Shown: positions 49,844 to 59,115, counted from the first letter of the stretch. The stretch is 64,000 nucleotides of DNA from JAUSNA01 sp964511965 (GCA_964511965.1 CAZEGF010000008.1:1-64000); one strand, 5' to 3'. Numbers and translations: made by a program. Notes: generated from the sequence alone by a model not told the origin.

Positions 49844-50890
49844 TTACAATTCGATAATTTCTACATCTTCCTTGTCTAAAATCTTTTTAGGGACGAATTC
49901 TTTGTGAGTAGTTGTTAAGATTGTCTGCTGATGGGGCAGTAGATCAAGGACTCTATGAATATTTGTGTTATCAAGTTCAGAAAAGATATCATCCAAAAGT
50001 AGGGTATGAGTGACGTTTGTTTTTTCCTTTATATAAAAAGTTTCAAGGATTTTCATTTGAAAGATGGTAAGACGCTGTTCTCCACGAGATCCAAATTCGG
50101 AAATTGGCTTTTCCGTTCCTTCAAACCGAAAGAAAAAGTCATCCCTATTGGGCCCGACAAGTGTTGTAGCTGTCGCTCGCTCAGCATCATGGTACTTATC
50201 TAGCCGCTCACGAGAAATCGTACTTTTATCATAAAAAATAGTGAATGGGAAAACTTCTTTCTTGTGCTCATTAATGTACTTTACAAGTTGTTCACGAAAG
50301 TCGGTTATTATTCCTCCATTGATTATCAAAATATTGTCCCAATACTCAAAATCAGCAGGAGAAAAATACTTTTTTCCTTCGCGAGTAAGCCACAACATAC
50401 GGTTTCTTTGCCTCAAAGCTTTATCATAAATACCAATGCTCATACGATATTTTTTGTCAGTTTGGGATAATACAGAGTTAATGTAATTGCGTCTTAGTGA
50501 AGGGGAATCAGTTATGATTTCTAAATCCTCAGGGGTAAAAAGAACAGATGGAAAGCGTGAGGTAAAATCTATTTGACGACGGGCTACATTATTTACTAAA
50601 AATTTCTTTGAAAATCTATTCTCTTTAACTGCAAGTATTCCAGTAAGCGCTACCGTTCCATCTTCTTCTGTCACCTTTGCCTCAATTCTGGCAAAATCAT
50701 GTCCCTCGGTTATGATATCCATATCCCTCTCTGCTTTAAAACTTTTGCCATGGGACAAAAATTGGATTGCCTCTAAAATTGAGGTCTTACCAACGGTATT
50801 TCGACCTATGATTACGGTGGTTAATGGGAAGGTGAAAGTTGCGTTTTTGTGATTTCTAAAGTTCTTGAGTTTGAGAGATATAAGCGACAT
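49844..50890 (-). CDS. recF: DNA replication and repair protein RecF
   Basis: A 348-residue ABC-type ATPase that loads RecA at gaps. Walker A IIGRNTVGKTSIL (about 26-38), signature-like EFGSRGEQRLTIFQMK and Walker B LLLDDIFSELD near the C-terminus are present. RecF is usually near dnaA/dnaN; here it is among unrelated genes. It is followed on the same strand by no close gene and preceded by the DUF5654-like gene. Confidence 0.95.
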   Translation of the reverse strand: MSLISLKLKNFRNHKNATFTFPLTTVIIGRNTVGKTSILEAIQFLSHGKSFKAERDMDIITEGHDFARIEAKVTEEDGTVALTGILAVKENRFSKKFLVNNVARRQIDFTSRFPSVLFTPEDLEIITDSPSLRRNYINSVLSQTDKKYRMSIGIYDKALRQRNRMLWLTREGKKYFSPADFEYWDNILIINGGIITDFREQLVKYINEHKKEVFPFTIFYDKSTISRERLDKYHDAERATATTLVGPNRDDFFFRFEGTEKPISEFGSRGEQRLTIFQMKILETFYIKEKTNVTHTLLLDDIFSELDNTNIHRVLDLLPHQQTILTTTHKEFVPKKILDKEDVEIIEL

Positions 50891-50909
50891 GTCGCTAATA
50901 TATCATAAT

Positions 50910-51188
50910 TTATTTTTTCTCTTCTTTAGCCTCGAGCCGGCGGAGAACTTTGGATAATTGATACGTTACAAGGACAGCAATAATAGTTATGACAACCGCA
51001 TAAATGGCAAGTGATGTTATTTTTCCGCCCCCTGGAAGCCACTTTTTGATATATGTATCTACAAATTCTTGTATAAGAGAGTTCCAGGCAAGTGCTGCAA
51101 CAAGTCCAAAAGCAGCAGTTGCTAAAGTCAGCATTTGCCTAACTAATTCGATGGTGAATTTGAGGTTTGAAGTTTTAAGTGCGGCCAT
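50910..51188 (-). CDS. DUF5654-like two-helix membrane protein
   Basis: About 92 residues from ATG 51188 (AAGG lies a few bases upstream). Two membrane segments separated by a stretch with WNSLIQEFVDTYIKKWLPGGGK, and a basic-acidic tail, fit DUF5654. The family has no known function. It is 19 bp upstream of recF on the same strand. Confidence 0.6.
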   Translation of the reverse strand: MAALKTSNLKFTIELVRQMLTLATAAFGLVAALAWNSLIQEFVDTYIKKWLPGGGKITSLAIYAVVITIIAVLVTYQLSKVLRRLEAKEEKK

Positions 51189-51220
51189 ACCTTGATATAA
51201 TACTACAAGTAAATAAATAT

Positions 51221-51262
51221 ACAACTGACTAATCACTATTTACTAATCACTATTCACTAAAT
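51221..51262. repeat. Heptamer array before the Fic gene
   Basis: ACAACTG, ACTAATC, ACTATTT, ACTAATC, ACTATTC, ACTAAAT: five to six units ending at the ATG of the Fic gene. The unit is the reverse complement of the array at 2221 (TTAGTGA). Confidence 0.8.
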
Positions 51263-51263
51263 T

Positions 51264-52298
51264 ATGTATCGTCCAGCCTTTTCAATTACAAATAAAATTC
51301 TAAAAAATATCGGCGAGATAGAAGCCGCAAAGGAAGTTATTGAGCACGCCCCCCTTTTGCCTTATTGGGAAAAAAGATTTCAGGATGAGGCTATTCTTCG
51401 CACAACTCATTACGGAACGCACATAGAGGGAAATGAACTCTCCTTGACGCAGGTACAAAAAGTGCTTGATGGTGAAAGGGTTGTTGCGCGTGACCGTGAT
51501 GTTCAAGAGGTTATTAACTATAGAAAAGTTGTCGAATACATAGGGGACAAAAAAAATATAACAATCGACGAAGGAACAATTCTTGATCTTCATAAGCTTG
51601 TTGTTGAGAAAATTTTAGATGAGGATGTTTCTGGAAAATACCGCGAGAAAGAAGTTGTTATACGAAATAGCATAACGGGGGACGTTTCTTTCCGTCCACC
51701 TCACGCTGTTGAAGTAGAGTGGCAGATGAAAGATCTTATCGAATTTATACATGAGGAAAAAGAAATCCACCCCGTACTAAAGGCTGGGATTGTTCACTAT
51801 GAATTTGTACGCGTTCATCCTTTTTTGGATGGGAACGGAAGAGTAGGAAGAGCACTTTCGATGTTGGTTCTTTTTTCAGATGGGTATGATATCCGTGAAT
51901 TTTTCTCTCTTGAGGAGCATTTTGACCGAAATGCAGAGGAATATTATAAAGCGCTTCAAAGTGTTGCTATGCACAATGGGGATGTTACCTTCTGGCTTGA
52001 ATATTTTACGCAGTGTCTTGCTATTGAACTTTCAAAGATAAAAGAAAAAATTGAGCATATCTCAATAGATAGCAAGCTCAAAGAAAAACTCGGAGGCGCA
52101 CCGGTTATGCTTACTGAGCGTCAACTAAAACTCATAGAATACATGCAGGAGATCGGATATCTAGAAAATAAATCATTTTCGAGCCTTTTTCCTGATATAT
52201 CAGAAGATTCTGTTCTTCGTGAGGTACAAGATTTGGTAAAAAAAGGTATAATCGTCAAGAAAGGAAAGACCAAAGGAGTTAAATATTTAATGGCATAG
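51264..52298 (+). CDS. Fic-domain protein
   Basis: A 344-residue protein of the AMPylator family. The catalytic motif H185-PFLDGNGRVGR is intact. THIEGNEL near residue 52 resembles the self-inhibiting helix of class II Fic proteins. The C-terminal winged-helix region (SEDSVLREVQDLVKKGIIVKK) would bind DNA or a partner. Stand-alone Fic proteins modify other proteins with AMP; the target is unknown. A hairpin overlaps the stop. Confidence 0.9.
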   Translation: MYRPAFSITNKILKNIGEIEAAKEVIEHAPLLPYWEKRFQDEAILRTTHYGTHIEGNELSLTQVQKVLDGERVVARDRDVQEVINYRKVVEYIGDKKNITIDEGTILDLHKLVVEKILDEDVSGKYREKEVVIRNSITGDVSFRPPHAVEVEWQMKDLIEFIHEEKEIHPVLKAGIVHYEFVRVHPFLDGNGRVGRALSMLVLFSDGYDIREFFSLEEHFDRNAEEYYKALQSVAMHNGDVTFWLEYFTQCLAIELSKIKEKIEHISIDSKLKEKLGGAPVMLTERQLKLIEYMQEIGYLENKSFSSLFPDISEDSVLREVQDLVKKGIIVKKGKTKGVKYLMA

Positions 52299-52312
52299 GC
52301 GAAGCCTGTGCC
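52292..52312 (+). terminator. Hairpin overlapping the Fic stop codon
   Basis: GGCATAGGC (52292-52300), loop gaa, GCCTGTGCC (52304-52312): nine pairs with one G-T. It covers the TAG stop (52296-52298) and lies just before the next start. There is no T tract; it may affect translation coupling. Confidence 0.4.
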
Positions 52313-52314
52313 AC

Positions 52315-52842
52315 ATGATGGCAAAACATATGGAAGTAACAGATGGGATAGATAAAGATAGAGAGAAATTTGATACTCATAGATACCTTGCACCAGCAGA
52401 GCATGTTGTAATTGGTAGTACTGCAAAGGTAGGAGATGGTACTTTTGCAAGCGTCGATTTTTTTAGAATGATTAGTGAAGGTGGAATGTCTGAAGAATAC
52501 AGAAAGCCACCAGCAGTAAAAGATGGAAGCGTAGAGAATGCAAATAACGCGAGGAAAAAGGCTTATCTTGCTGGAGCACTATCCCCATTTACAGTCGATC
52601 AGATTGATATAATGTTTGACTATCCACATACATCTCAAGCTTTTTTTCCAGGGGAGCTTGACGAGGAAGGGCTAATTGGCGACAGTTTTAAAGTTGCAAT
52701 AGTTGACACAGATACCGATGAAATTGTCCACCCAGAACTTTTAGATAAGCTCGTATTGGCAGGAGAATGGAAAACAACGCATGAAATTAAGCATAATGAC
52801 GATCATATAATGATAGCTCCAATAGTCCCAATATTTAAATGA
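52315..52842 (+). CDS. Hypothetical soluble protein
   Basis: I do not recognise this 175-residue acidic protein. It has no signal peptide or membrane segment. A beta-rich part with HVVIGSTAKVGDGTFASVDFFRM and a C-terminal HDDH-like stretch (KHNDDHIMIAPIVPIF) are visible. It ends in ATGA shared with the DNA ligase start, so the two are coupled. Confidence 0.55.
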   Translation: MMAKHMEVTDGIDKDREKFDTHRYLAPAEHVVIGSTAKVGDGTFASVDFFRMISEGGMSEEYRKPPAVKDGSVENANNARKKAYLAGALSPFTVDQIDIMFDYPHTSQAFFPGELDEEGLIGDSFKVAIVDTDTDEIVHPELLDKLVLAGEWKTTHEIKHNDDHIMIAPIVPIFK

Positions 52843-54623
52843 CATTTAAAGACTTTTCCATCTATCTCCAAAAGCTAGAAAAGACTGCGTCACGAAATGA
52901 CATGATTCTACTCCTGGCAGAACTTTTTAAAGAAGTGCCAGCAAATGACTTTGATAAAGTTATGTATCTTTTGCAGGGCAGGGTGGTTCCTTTATATGTT
53001 AATGTCGAATTTGGCATGGCCGATAAGATGATAATAAAGGCCCTATCAGTTGCATATGAAATTGATGAAAAATCAGTTTCAGTGGATTTTAAGAAAATTG
53101 GAGATATCGGAGAGCTAGCGGAACTGCTAGCATCGAAATTCTCAAATCTCAAGTCTCAAATCTCAATTTCAGAGGTTTACAGCGAGTTAGAAAAGATTGC
53201 AAAAATAAGCGGTGAGGGAAGTGTTGAACAAAAAACTAATACACTATCCAATTTACTCAAATCAGCAGATCCTCTATCCTGCCGATATATTGCGCGAATT
53301 CCGGTCGCCAAATTAAGACTTGGTTTTTCTGACATGACGGTTTTGGATTCTTTGTCCTGGATGCTAAAGGGAGACAAATCGCTTCGTCCTATAATTGAAA
53401 AGGCATACAACATAAGACCAGACCTTGGATACATCGGCAAGTTGATAAAAGAAAAGGGAGTAGAGGGTCTTAACTCTACAAAACCTACTGTTGGCACACC
53501 AGTTCTTATGGCACGTGCTGAAAGGCTTTCATCTGGTCAAGAAATAATAGACAAAATTGGTGAGTGTGCAGTTGAACCAAAATTTGATGGTTTTCGTATA
53601 CAAGCACATTTTAAGAGGTCAAAAGTCAGTGGTCAGAAGTCAGAAGTGACTCTCTTTACCCGTGGACTTGAGGAAGTAACTTTTATGTACCCAGATATTG
53701 AGGCGGGAATTATTGAACAGGTGAAAGCAGACGAGGCAATTTTTGAAGGGGAAGCAATCGCATATAATCCTACTACCAACGAATATCTTCCTTTTCAACT
53801 TACTTCGCAGCGAAAAAGAAAATACGATATTGAGGAAATGGCCAGAAAAATACCCCTCAAGTATATGGTTTTTGATCTACTTTATTTAGATGGAAAGAAT
53901 ATGATTTCAGAAACTTACGAAAAGAGGAGAGCTGGGTTTAAAAACTTGATGAACGAGGGTGCAGTTCTTTATCCTTCCGATGAAAAGAAATTCTCGAACG
54001 GGAAAGAAATCGAGAACTATTTTGACAAGTGTATTGCTGATGGTCTTGAAGGTATTCTTGCTAAAAAGCTTGATGGATCATATCAGGCAGGGGCAAGAAG
54101 CTGGAATTGGATCAAGTTAAAAAGGTCATATCAGTCAAAACTTGACGACACTATAGATTGTGTTGTGATGGGCTATTATTATGGCCGAGGAAAAAGGACG
54201 AGCTTTGGAATTGGTGCATTTCTTATCGGAATTTATGATGAAAAGCAGGATAAATTTATGACAATAGCAAAAGTTGGAACCGGGCTTACTGATGAGGAGT
54301 GGAAGGAATTGGCCAAAAGAGGGGATAAACTAAAATCCAAAACAAAACCCGCACTTTATGAGGTTGATAAGTGGTTGGAGCCTGATGTTTGGATAACGCC
54401 TGAAATTGTAGTTGAGATACGAGCTGATGAATTGACACGTTCCCCTATACATACTGCGGGAAGGCTTATGAAGGCCTCAAAATCGGGCTCTGCTTTCGAT
54501 GTAGACGTTGCTGGTTATGCTCTTCGATTCCCGCGGCTTGAGCGTTTTCGCGACGACAAAAAACCGACTGACGCAACCACTTTAAAAGAAGTAGAGGAGA
54601 TATTCAAACTGCAGAAGAAATAA
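52839..54623 (+). CDS. ATP-dependent DNA ligase, archaeal type
   Basis: A 594-residue ligase with an N-terminal DNA-binding domain, a nucleotidyltransferase core with EPKFDGFR (adenylated lysine K248) and EGEAIAYNP, and a C-terminal OB domain (ELTRSPIHTAG, ALRFPRL). This is the LigB/Lig1 type of archaea and some CPR, unlike the NAD-dependent LigA of most bacteria. Two heptamer arrays (53137-53171, 53616-53650) lie in frame, the second right after the catalytic lysine region. Confidence 0.93.
   Translation: MTFKDFSIYLQKLEKTASRNDMILLLAELFKEVPANDFDKVMYLLQGRVVPLYVNVEFGMADKMIIKALSVAYEIDEKSVSVDFKKIGDIGELAELLASKFSNLKSQISISEVYSELEKIAKISGEGSVEQKTNTLSNLLKSADPLSCRYIARIPVAKLRLGFSDMTVLDSLSWMLKGDKSLRPIIEKAYNIRPDLGYIGKLIKEKGVEGLNSTKPTVGTPVLMARAERLSSGQEIIDKIGECAVEPKFDGFRIQAHFKRSKVSGQKSEVTLFTRGLEEVTFMYPDIEAGIIEQVKADEAIFEGEAIAYNPTTNEYLPFQLTSQRKRKYDIEEMARKIPLKYMVFDLLYLDGKNMISETYEKRRAGFKNLMNEGAVLYPSDEKKFSNGKEIENYFDKCIADGLEGILAKKLDGSYQAGARSWNWIKLKRSYQSKLDDTIDCVVMGYYYGRGKRTSFGIGAFLIGIYDEKQDKFMTIAKVGTGLTDEEWKELAKRGDKLKSKTKPALYEVDKWLEPDVWITPEIVVEIRADELTRSPIHTAGRLMKASKSGSAFDVDVAGYALRFPRLERFRDDKKPTDATTLKEVEEIFKLQKK
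53137..53171. repeat. First heptamer array inside the DNA ligase gene
   Basis: AATTCTC, AAATCTC, AAGTCTC, AAATCTC, AATTTCA: five units, in frame, giving FSNLKSQISISE. Confidence 0.8.
53616..53650. repeat. Second heptamer array inside the DNA ligase gene
   Basis: AGGTCAA, AAGTCAG, TGGTCAG, AAGTCAG, AAGTGAC: five units, in frame, giving RSKVSGQKSEVT in a loop between strands of the catalytic domain. Confidence 0.8.
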
Positions 54624-54625
54624 TG

Positions 54626-54892
54626 TTAATCGAAAGATAGTCCGTAGTTTCCATTTGAGATAATTAGTGTTTGATTATCAATTAGTTCTTGAAACCCTAA
54701 ATCAATATCTCGACGTGCCACATTAGAATTTTCCGCAACAACCATAATTGGGTCTTTATCAGGGGAATTTGCAACTGCGCTCATCACGAGTTCAAGAATC
54801 CCATTTCTCGCGTCTTCAGTTTGATCGAGATAGTGCAAACTCGGAGGTTTATATCCATCTAAGATAAGTTTTTCTTCGGATTCACCAGACAT
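54626..54892 (-). CDS. Hypothetical small acidic protein
   Basis: I do not recognise this 88-residue protein. It is acidic and looks like a winged-helix or helical fold (DARNGILELVMSAVANSP then NVARRDIDLGFQELIDNQTLIISNGNYGL). It is convergent with the DNA ligase gene and lies after the DUF2207 gene on the minus strand. Confidence 0.5.
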   Translation of the reverse strand: MSGESEEKLILDGYKPPSLHYLDQTEDARNGILELVMSAVANSPDKDPIMVVAENSNVARRDIDLGFQELIDNQTLIISNGNYGLSFD

Positions 54893-54936
54893 AAGGTTAG
54901 TATAATTGAGTTTTATTGATAATCAATAGTATTTTT

Positions 54937-56670
54937 TCACCAGCTTCCGCCGCCGCCTCCACCACCTCCACCACCAGATGATCCTCCGGAAAAACCAGAT
55001 CCTGAAGAAGAGGGTGGGGTTGATGAGACTGCAAAATTTGAATAGGAATTTGAAAGACTGTTTGCAAATATGATGGTATTAAAATGTGTAGAAGATGTCT
55101 CTTCATACCAATCTGGATTTTTTAGATCAAAGTCTGCAAACCTTTTTGCCCACTGTTTCTCAACGCCAAAAGCCATGGCATATGGCAATAATTTTTCAAA
55201 TAGCATCTGCTTTTCTCCCTGAAAATTAAGCTGCCTCTCTTGAGATGTCAGAAAGTTTTTAAGACCTTGCGCTTGTTTTGCGGTTTGGGCACCCAAAAGC
55301 GTTTTCCTAGGCATGACACGGCCAAACACAAAAGCTATAAATGCCATAACAAAATTAAAGGTGAAAAGACCAAGACTTCCGAGTACATAATATTTTGCCC
55401 GGGTAGTATTTGGATTTTCGGTAAAATAACCATGTTTGACTAAAAGTGAGTAAAGTTCTTTCTGAACAGCAGCAGTGGTTGTGTAGATTTTTACTTTCTT
55501 AAGTTCCACATCTTCTCCATCCTCAAACAATCCGTCATATAGCGTTTGTTCAAAGGGAAGAAGTGAATCTTTTTTCTTTGGGACGTCTTTTAAGAGATGA
55601 AACTCTTTGTTTTTAGGTTCTGAAATTTTAAGATACCCCCGTCTTGCAAGATCAATTATGGATGAGAAAATATCGCGGTTATTTACCGTTTCATCTATTA
55701 AAGCTCCAGTTTCAGCCGGCGTTAGGAACCTTTTCCCAACTTTTGGTGGGTCAAAAGTTGCTCTTACAGCAATTCCAACTTCCGGATCACGGCCATGCCT
55801 ATACCACTTTAAGATCAGATATACCGGTAGCACTATATACCAAAGGAAAGCGGCAATTAGAATTCCAAGGAGAGTTAATTTTCCATACCACCTATCAAAA
55901 AATGGAACAAAAACTTCAGGTTTTAGTACTTCAACAATTCCTTTTGGAAAGCCTTCAACAAATGTTAGCCCTTCTGAGGAATTGAGAAAGAGGGTAGTTG
56001 TAAAAGTAGCAGTTGTGCCATCAGTTGAGCCTGTGCAATTATGTTTGGTTGAACCATTTGGACCTGTATAGCACAAAAGTTTTATTTGTTCTGTTGTTAA
56101 TGTTTGTGGCAAAGTAATCGTTGCAGTCGCTTTTTTTATTGGTACATCCCAACCGGTACCTGTAACATTCCAATACAATTCATCGTGATCGGAAAAATAC
56201 CCTAACTCTCCACGCGCTTCATAAGAAATGATGTATGTGTGTTCTCCTTCGATGGTGCGATTTGGGTCACCGATTTTAAGTACCCATTGCTCTCCACTTT
56301 TAGAAGTAGATAAAGTATATTTTTTGCCTTTTTCATCTCTTACTTTGTCAAATTTGAAGGCGACATCATACCTTTTTCCATTATCATATTTTGTGAATGG
56401 GATGTTCCGGTAAATTCCATGCCGAGGATAATCAAAGAAATATTTAATAGTTTCAGTAACTTTAATTGATCCGTCTTTTTGAACAAGAATGTTTGATTGA
56501 AAGTCCTCAATCCTCTCCCCAGTAGCGCTATTATTGATCGTTTCCATTGTTTGTTTTTCAAGTTCAGACTGGGAATTTATTTCAAAAGCATGAACCGGTT
56601 TAACAAGCAAAAAGTAAAAAGCAAAAAGCAAAAAGATAATTTTGAATAGATATTTCATAGATTGCTTCAT
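54937..56670 (-). CDS. DUF2207 membrane protein
   Basis: A 577-residue protein with a signal peptide (about 1-29, cleavage near VHA-F), an extracellular DUF2207 domain (IEDFQSNILVQKDGSIKVTETI, GIYRNIPFTKY), two or three membrane segments, a cytoplasmic middle part (about 320-420) and a Gly/Ser-rich end (about 550-577) closing in SW. This end is typical of DUF2207 proteins; their role is unknown. The hydrophobic core of the signal peptide is encoded by a heptamer array (56607-56636). Confidence 0.9.
   Translation of the reverse strand: MKQSMKYLFKIIFLLFAFYFLLVKPVHAFEINSQSELEKQTMETINNSATGERIEDFQSNILVQKDGSIKVTETIKYFFDYPRHGIYRNIPFTKYDNGKRYDVAFKFDKVRDEKGKKYTLSTSKSGEQWVLKIGDPNRTIEGEHTYIISYEARGELGYFSDHDELYWNVTGTGWDVPIKKATATITLPQTLTTEQIKLLCYTGPNGSTKHNCTGSTDGTTATFTTTLFLNSSEGLTFVEGFPKGIVEVLKPEVFVPFFDRWYGKLTLLGILIAAFLWYIVLPVYLILKWYRHGRDPEVGIAVRATFDPPKVGKRFLTPAETGALIDETVNNRDIFSSIIDLARRGYLKISEPKNKEFHLLKDVPKKKDSLLPFEQTLYDGLFEDGEDVELKKVKIYTTTAAVQKELYSLLVKHGYFTENPNTTRAKYYVLGSLGLFTFNFVMAFIAFVFGRVMPRKTLLGAQTAKQAQGLKNFLTSQERQLNFQGEKQMLFEKLLPYAMAFGVEKQWAKRFADFDLKNPDWYEETSSTHFNTIIFANSLSNSYSNFAVSSTPPSSSGSGFSGGSSGGGGGGGGGGSW
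56607..56636. repeat. Heptamer array coding the DUF2207 signal peptide core
   Basis: GCAAAAA, GTAAAAA, GCAAAAA, GCAAAAA (G every 7 bp from 56607 to 56635). On the coding minus strand it reads CTTTTTG units and gives a run of L, F, A and Y. Confidence 0.65.
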
Positions 56671-56688
56671 TTCACTCGCAATGACTGT

Positions 56689-56994
56689 TTAGACATTCTC
56701 AAAATAAACTGATAGGTCAATGTGGGTTTCGTCTTTAAAAACAATTCCTTCACGTTCAAGCCTTTTTCTTTGTTCTCCAATCCCTCCAAAAGCATAGCCG
56801 GGTGCAATTCTTCCATCCCTGTTTACAACTCGGTGGCAAGGAACTTCTCCTTCATAAGGATTTAAATGTAGTGCTGTACCAACTGTTCTTGGGGACATAT
56901 GGAGCTTTTTGCCTATGGCACCATATGTAGTAACTTTTCCTTTAGGGATTTTGCTGACCAGCTCGTATACTTTTTCGCGATAATCTTTAGTCAT
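56689..56994 (-). CDS. O6-alkylguanine-DNA alkyltransferase-type protein
   Basis: A 101-residue protein matching only the C-terminal domain of Ogt/MGMT. The active site VPCHRVV has the acceptor cysteine C53 intact, so it may be a real methyltransferase rather than an alkyltransferase-like protein (which have W). GKVTTYGAIGKKLHMSPRTVGTAL is the DNA-recognition helix. It overlaps the DedA-like gene by 4 bp. Confidence 0.9.
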   Translation of the reverse strand: MTKDYREKVYELVSKIPKGKVTTYGAIGKKLHMSPRTVGTALHLNPYEGEVPCHRVVNRDGRIAPGYAFGGIGEQRKRLEREGIVFKDETHIDLSVYFENV

Positions 56995-57554
56995 CTCAGA
57001 GCAATATAACTCGAAACGTAGCCTATTACAATATACCGAAAAAGTCTTCCTGTAAATGTTAAGAACAAGAATCTTTTTATTGGATATTTTGAGATTCCTG
57101 CAACCATACCTATCCCGTCAAAGAGAGGATTTGGGATAAAAGCAAAGAACAGTATGACAATTCCACCCCATCTATCAAATACTTTCTTTTTAAAGCGCTT
57201 CAAGCTTTTGTGTTTCTCAAGATTAAAAGCTTTACTTGAAGTATATCCGAAAAGAAAAGTGGTTCCCTCACCAATTGCACCTCCAAGTGCTGCAACAAAA
57301 GCTACAAGAAGGGGATTAGTTGTAGTTGCAGAAATTCCTACTGATAGGAAAGCAGGGGTTGGTAAGAAAATTGTTGCACTTCCAATTAAATTAAGCAAAA
57401 ATACACCAACTAACCCCAATGATCTAAATTCTTTGTGGTTTATCTGATAAAAAACAGGGAGGAAAAGAATTATTCCAAGAATAAAAAGAAGTAAGAAATA
57501 CAGTTTTTTATGATGACGTTGATTGCGGCGCAGACGGGCAAGTATTGGCTTCAT
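56991..57554 (-). CDS. DedA/VTT-family membrane protein
   Basis: A 187-residue protein with about four to five membrane segments. The VTT-domain features GAIGEGTTFLFGY and FIPNPLFDGIGMVAGISKYPIKRFL are present. VTT proteins move lipids or affect membrane potential in other bacteria. It is 1 bp after the preceding gene on the same strand and overlaps the alkyltransferase gene. Confidence 0.82.
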   Translation of the reverse strand: MKPILARLRRNQRHHKKLYFLLLFILGIILFLPVFYQINHKEFRSLGLVGVFLLNLIGSATIFLPTPAFLSVGISATTTNPLLVAFVAALGGAIGEGTTFLFGYTSSKAFNLEKHKSLKRFKKKVFDRWGGIVILFFAFIPNPLFDGIGMVAGISKYPIKRFLFLTFTGRLFRYIVIGYVSSYIALR

Positions 57555-57555
57555 G

Positions 57556-57834
57556 TTACTTATGTTCTTCTTTCAATTGCTTTAACTTCCACATAAAAAG
57601 TGCGCCTTTTTTGTCAACCTTAGCATCCTTACAGTATGAAAGAGCTTTTTCAAGGATGGAGCGGTGGACCGTTTTTGCGAGCTTAATATAAAGGGCTTTA
57701 TGTTTGTAGTCATTTAATTCTTCAGAAAGATAAATACCATAATTTTGAAACTCTCGGGAAATATATTTGTCTTCTGTCGGATTAAACTTTTTTAAGATGT
57801 CTGAAATTTGGTCCACTGCAAATAAGTATAGCAT
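57556..57834 (-). CDS. Hypothetical helical protein
   Basis: About 92 residues from ATG 57834 (MLYLFAVDQISD). Two or three helices with a C-terminal basic tail; no known motif. A longer form starting at 57930 would be encoded by the heptamer array and is unlikely. The gene lies 1 bp before the DedA-like gene on the same strand. Confidence 0.5.
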   Translation of the reverse strand: MLYLFAVDQISDILKKFNPTEDKYISREFQNYGIYLSEELNDYKHKALYIKLAKTVHRSILEKALSYCKDAKVDKKGALFMWKLKQLKEEHK

Positions 57835-57837
57835 CAG

Positions 57838-57872
57838 GAATTGAGAATTGAGAATTGAAAATTGAGAATTAC
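57838..57872. repeat. Heptamer array between the helical protein and tmk
   Basis: GAATTGA, GAATTGA, GAATTGA, AAATTGA, GAATTAC: five units between divergent genes, covering the likely promoter region of both. Confidence 0.85.
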
Positions 57873-57874
57873 AT

Positions 57875-58576
57875 ATGATACTATTGCTCAATCTCGTGAA
57901 GTACAAAGTCAATTTTGAATTATCTCTCAAGAAAAATCCATATAAAGGTCTTTATATTGCTCTTGAGGGAATTGATGGGTGTGGAAAGACGACACAGGTA
58001 GAAAGAGTTGCTCAGTATTTTAGAGATCAAGGGTGTGAAGTAGTAACAACCCGTGAGCCAAGAAAAGAAGGAATTCTAGGAGATATCATACATAAAGTAC
58101 TTCTTGGAAAAGAAAAACTTCCCACTGCTTCAATACAATACTTATTTACCGCAGATAGGGTAGCAAATCATCATAGTACCGTTCTTCCTGCTCTTGAGAG
58201 AGGGGCTGTTGTTATAACGGATAGGTGTCTTTGGTCGGCTGTTGTTTATGGGATATTAGATAGAACAGGAGGAGTTTATGACAAAAATGATGCAGACGTG
58301 ATCTTGATATCTCAGGGGATTCTTTCGATGTATCATCAATTTATCATTCCAGACTATACATTTTATCTCAAAGTATCAGTTGAAGAGTCGATGAGAAGAT
58401 TGAGAGCCAAAGATGACACGAAAGAAATCTATGAGGAAGAGTCAAATATCGCAAAGCTATATACGGGGTACAATTATCTGAAAGAGAGATTTCCTGAAGA
58501 ATTAAATGTGATAAATGGTGAAATGAGTATTGAAAAAGTTACACAACAGATATTAAATACAGTAACCCAAAAATGA
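57875..58576 (+). CDS. tmk: Thymidylate kinase
   Basis: A P-loop kinase of up to 233 residues making dTDP from dTMP. Walker A EGIDGCGKTTQ, the DR-x motif TDRCLWSAVVYG and a lid region with RLRAKDDTKEIYEEE are present. The exact start is uncertain: the ATG at 57875 precedes the conserved part by about 28 residues, and a GTG at 57895 is in another frame. It overlaps dcd by ATGA and opens a cluster for dTTP synthesis. Confidence 0.9.
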   Translation: MILLLNLVKYKVNFELSLKKNPYKGLYIALEGIDGCGKTTQVERVAQYFRDQGCEVVTTREPRKEGILGDIIHKVLLGKEKLPTASIQYLFTADRVANHHSTVLPALERGAVVITDRCLWSAVVYGILDRTGGVYDKNDADVILISQGILSMYHQFIIPDYTFYLKVSVEESMRRLRAKDDTKEIYEEESNIAKLYTGYNYLKERFPEELNVINGEMSIEKVTQQILNTVTQK

Positions 58577-59112
58577 TATTAGGACCAAAAATATTATTAG
58601 AACTTGTAAAGAAGCAAAAGCTAGTTGAAAATCTGGCTGATCGGGAGCTTACAAATCCCGAAGGCGCTGGATTTGACCTCAGACTTGGAAAAGTTTTCAA
58701 GTTGAAGGGAAATTCTTTATTAGGAATTGAAGACAGAAAAACTCCCGATGTAGTTCTTGTCAAGGAATTTGATCCGAACAAAAAAAGCTCACTTATTATA
58801 AAGCCAGGACAGATATATCTCACCGAAACGTATGAGAAATTTAATATGCCGCTTGATCTCGTTGGAATTCTAAAACCAAGAACAACGCTTCAAAGATCTG
58901 GAATTATTGCGAGAATGGCAATTGTCGACCCTGGGTATAGTGGGACAGTTCATCCATTGCTTTTTAACGCTGGTCCAGCAACTGTCGAGATTGAGCTTGG
59001 GGCGCGATATATCTTTGCAATGTTTATGGAGATTAAAGGAAAAGGAAGTAAATACAGAGGTCAATGGCAAGGCGGTCGAGTTGCCGCAACAAAAAGAGAG
59101 AGGCAGGTATAA
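58573..59112 (+). CDS. dcd: dCTP deaminase
   Basis: A 179-residue trimeric enzyme of the dCTP deaminase/dUTPase family. GAGFDLRLGKVFKL, the central GILKPRTTLQRSGI (with the catalytic arginine and serine region) and VDPGYSGTVHPLLFNAG are typical of the family. It would turn dCTP into dUTP (or dUMP if bifunctional), feeding thymidylate synthase. It is coupled to tmk. Confidence 0.88.
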   Translation: MILGPKILLELVKKQKLVENLADRELTNPEGAGFDLRLGKVFKLKGNSLLGIEDRKTPDVVLVKEFDPNKKSSLIIKPGQIYLTETYEKFNMPLDLVGILKPRTTLQRSGIIARMAIVDPGYSGTVHPLLFNAGPATVEIELGARYIFAMFMEIKGKGSKYRGQWQGGRVAATKRERQV

Positions 59113-59115
59113 CAG

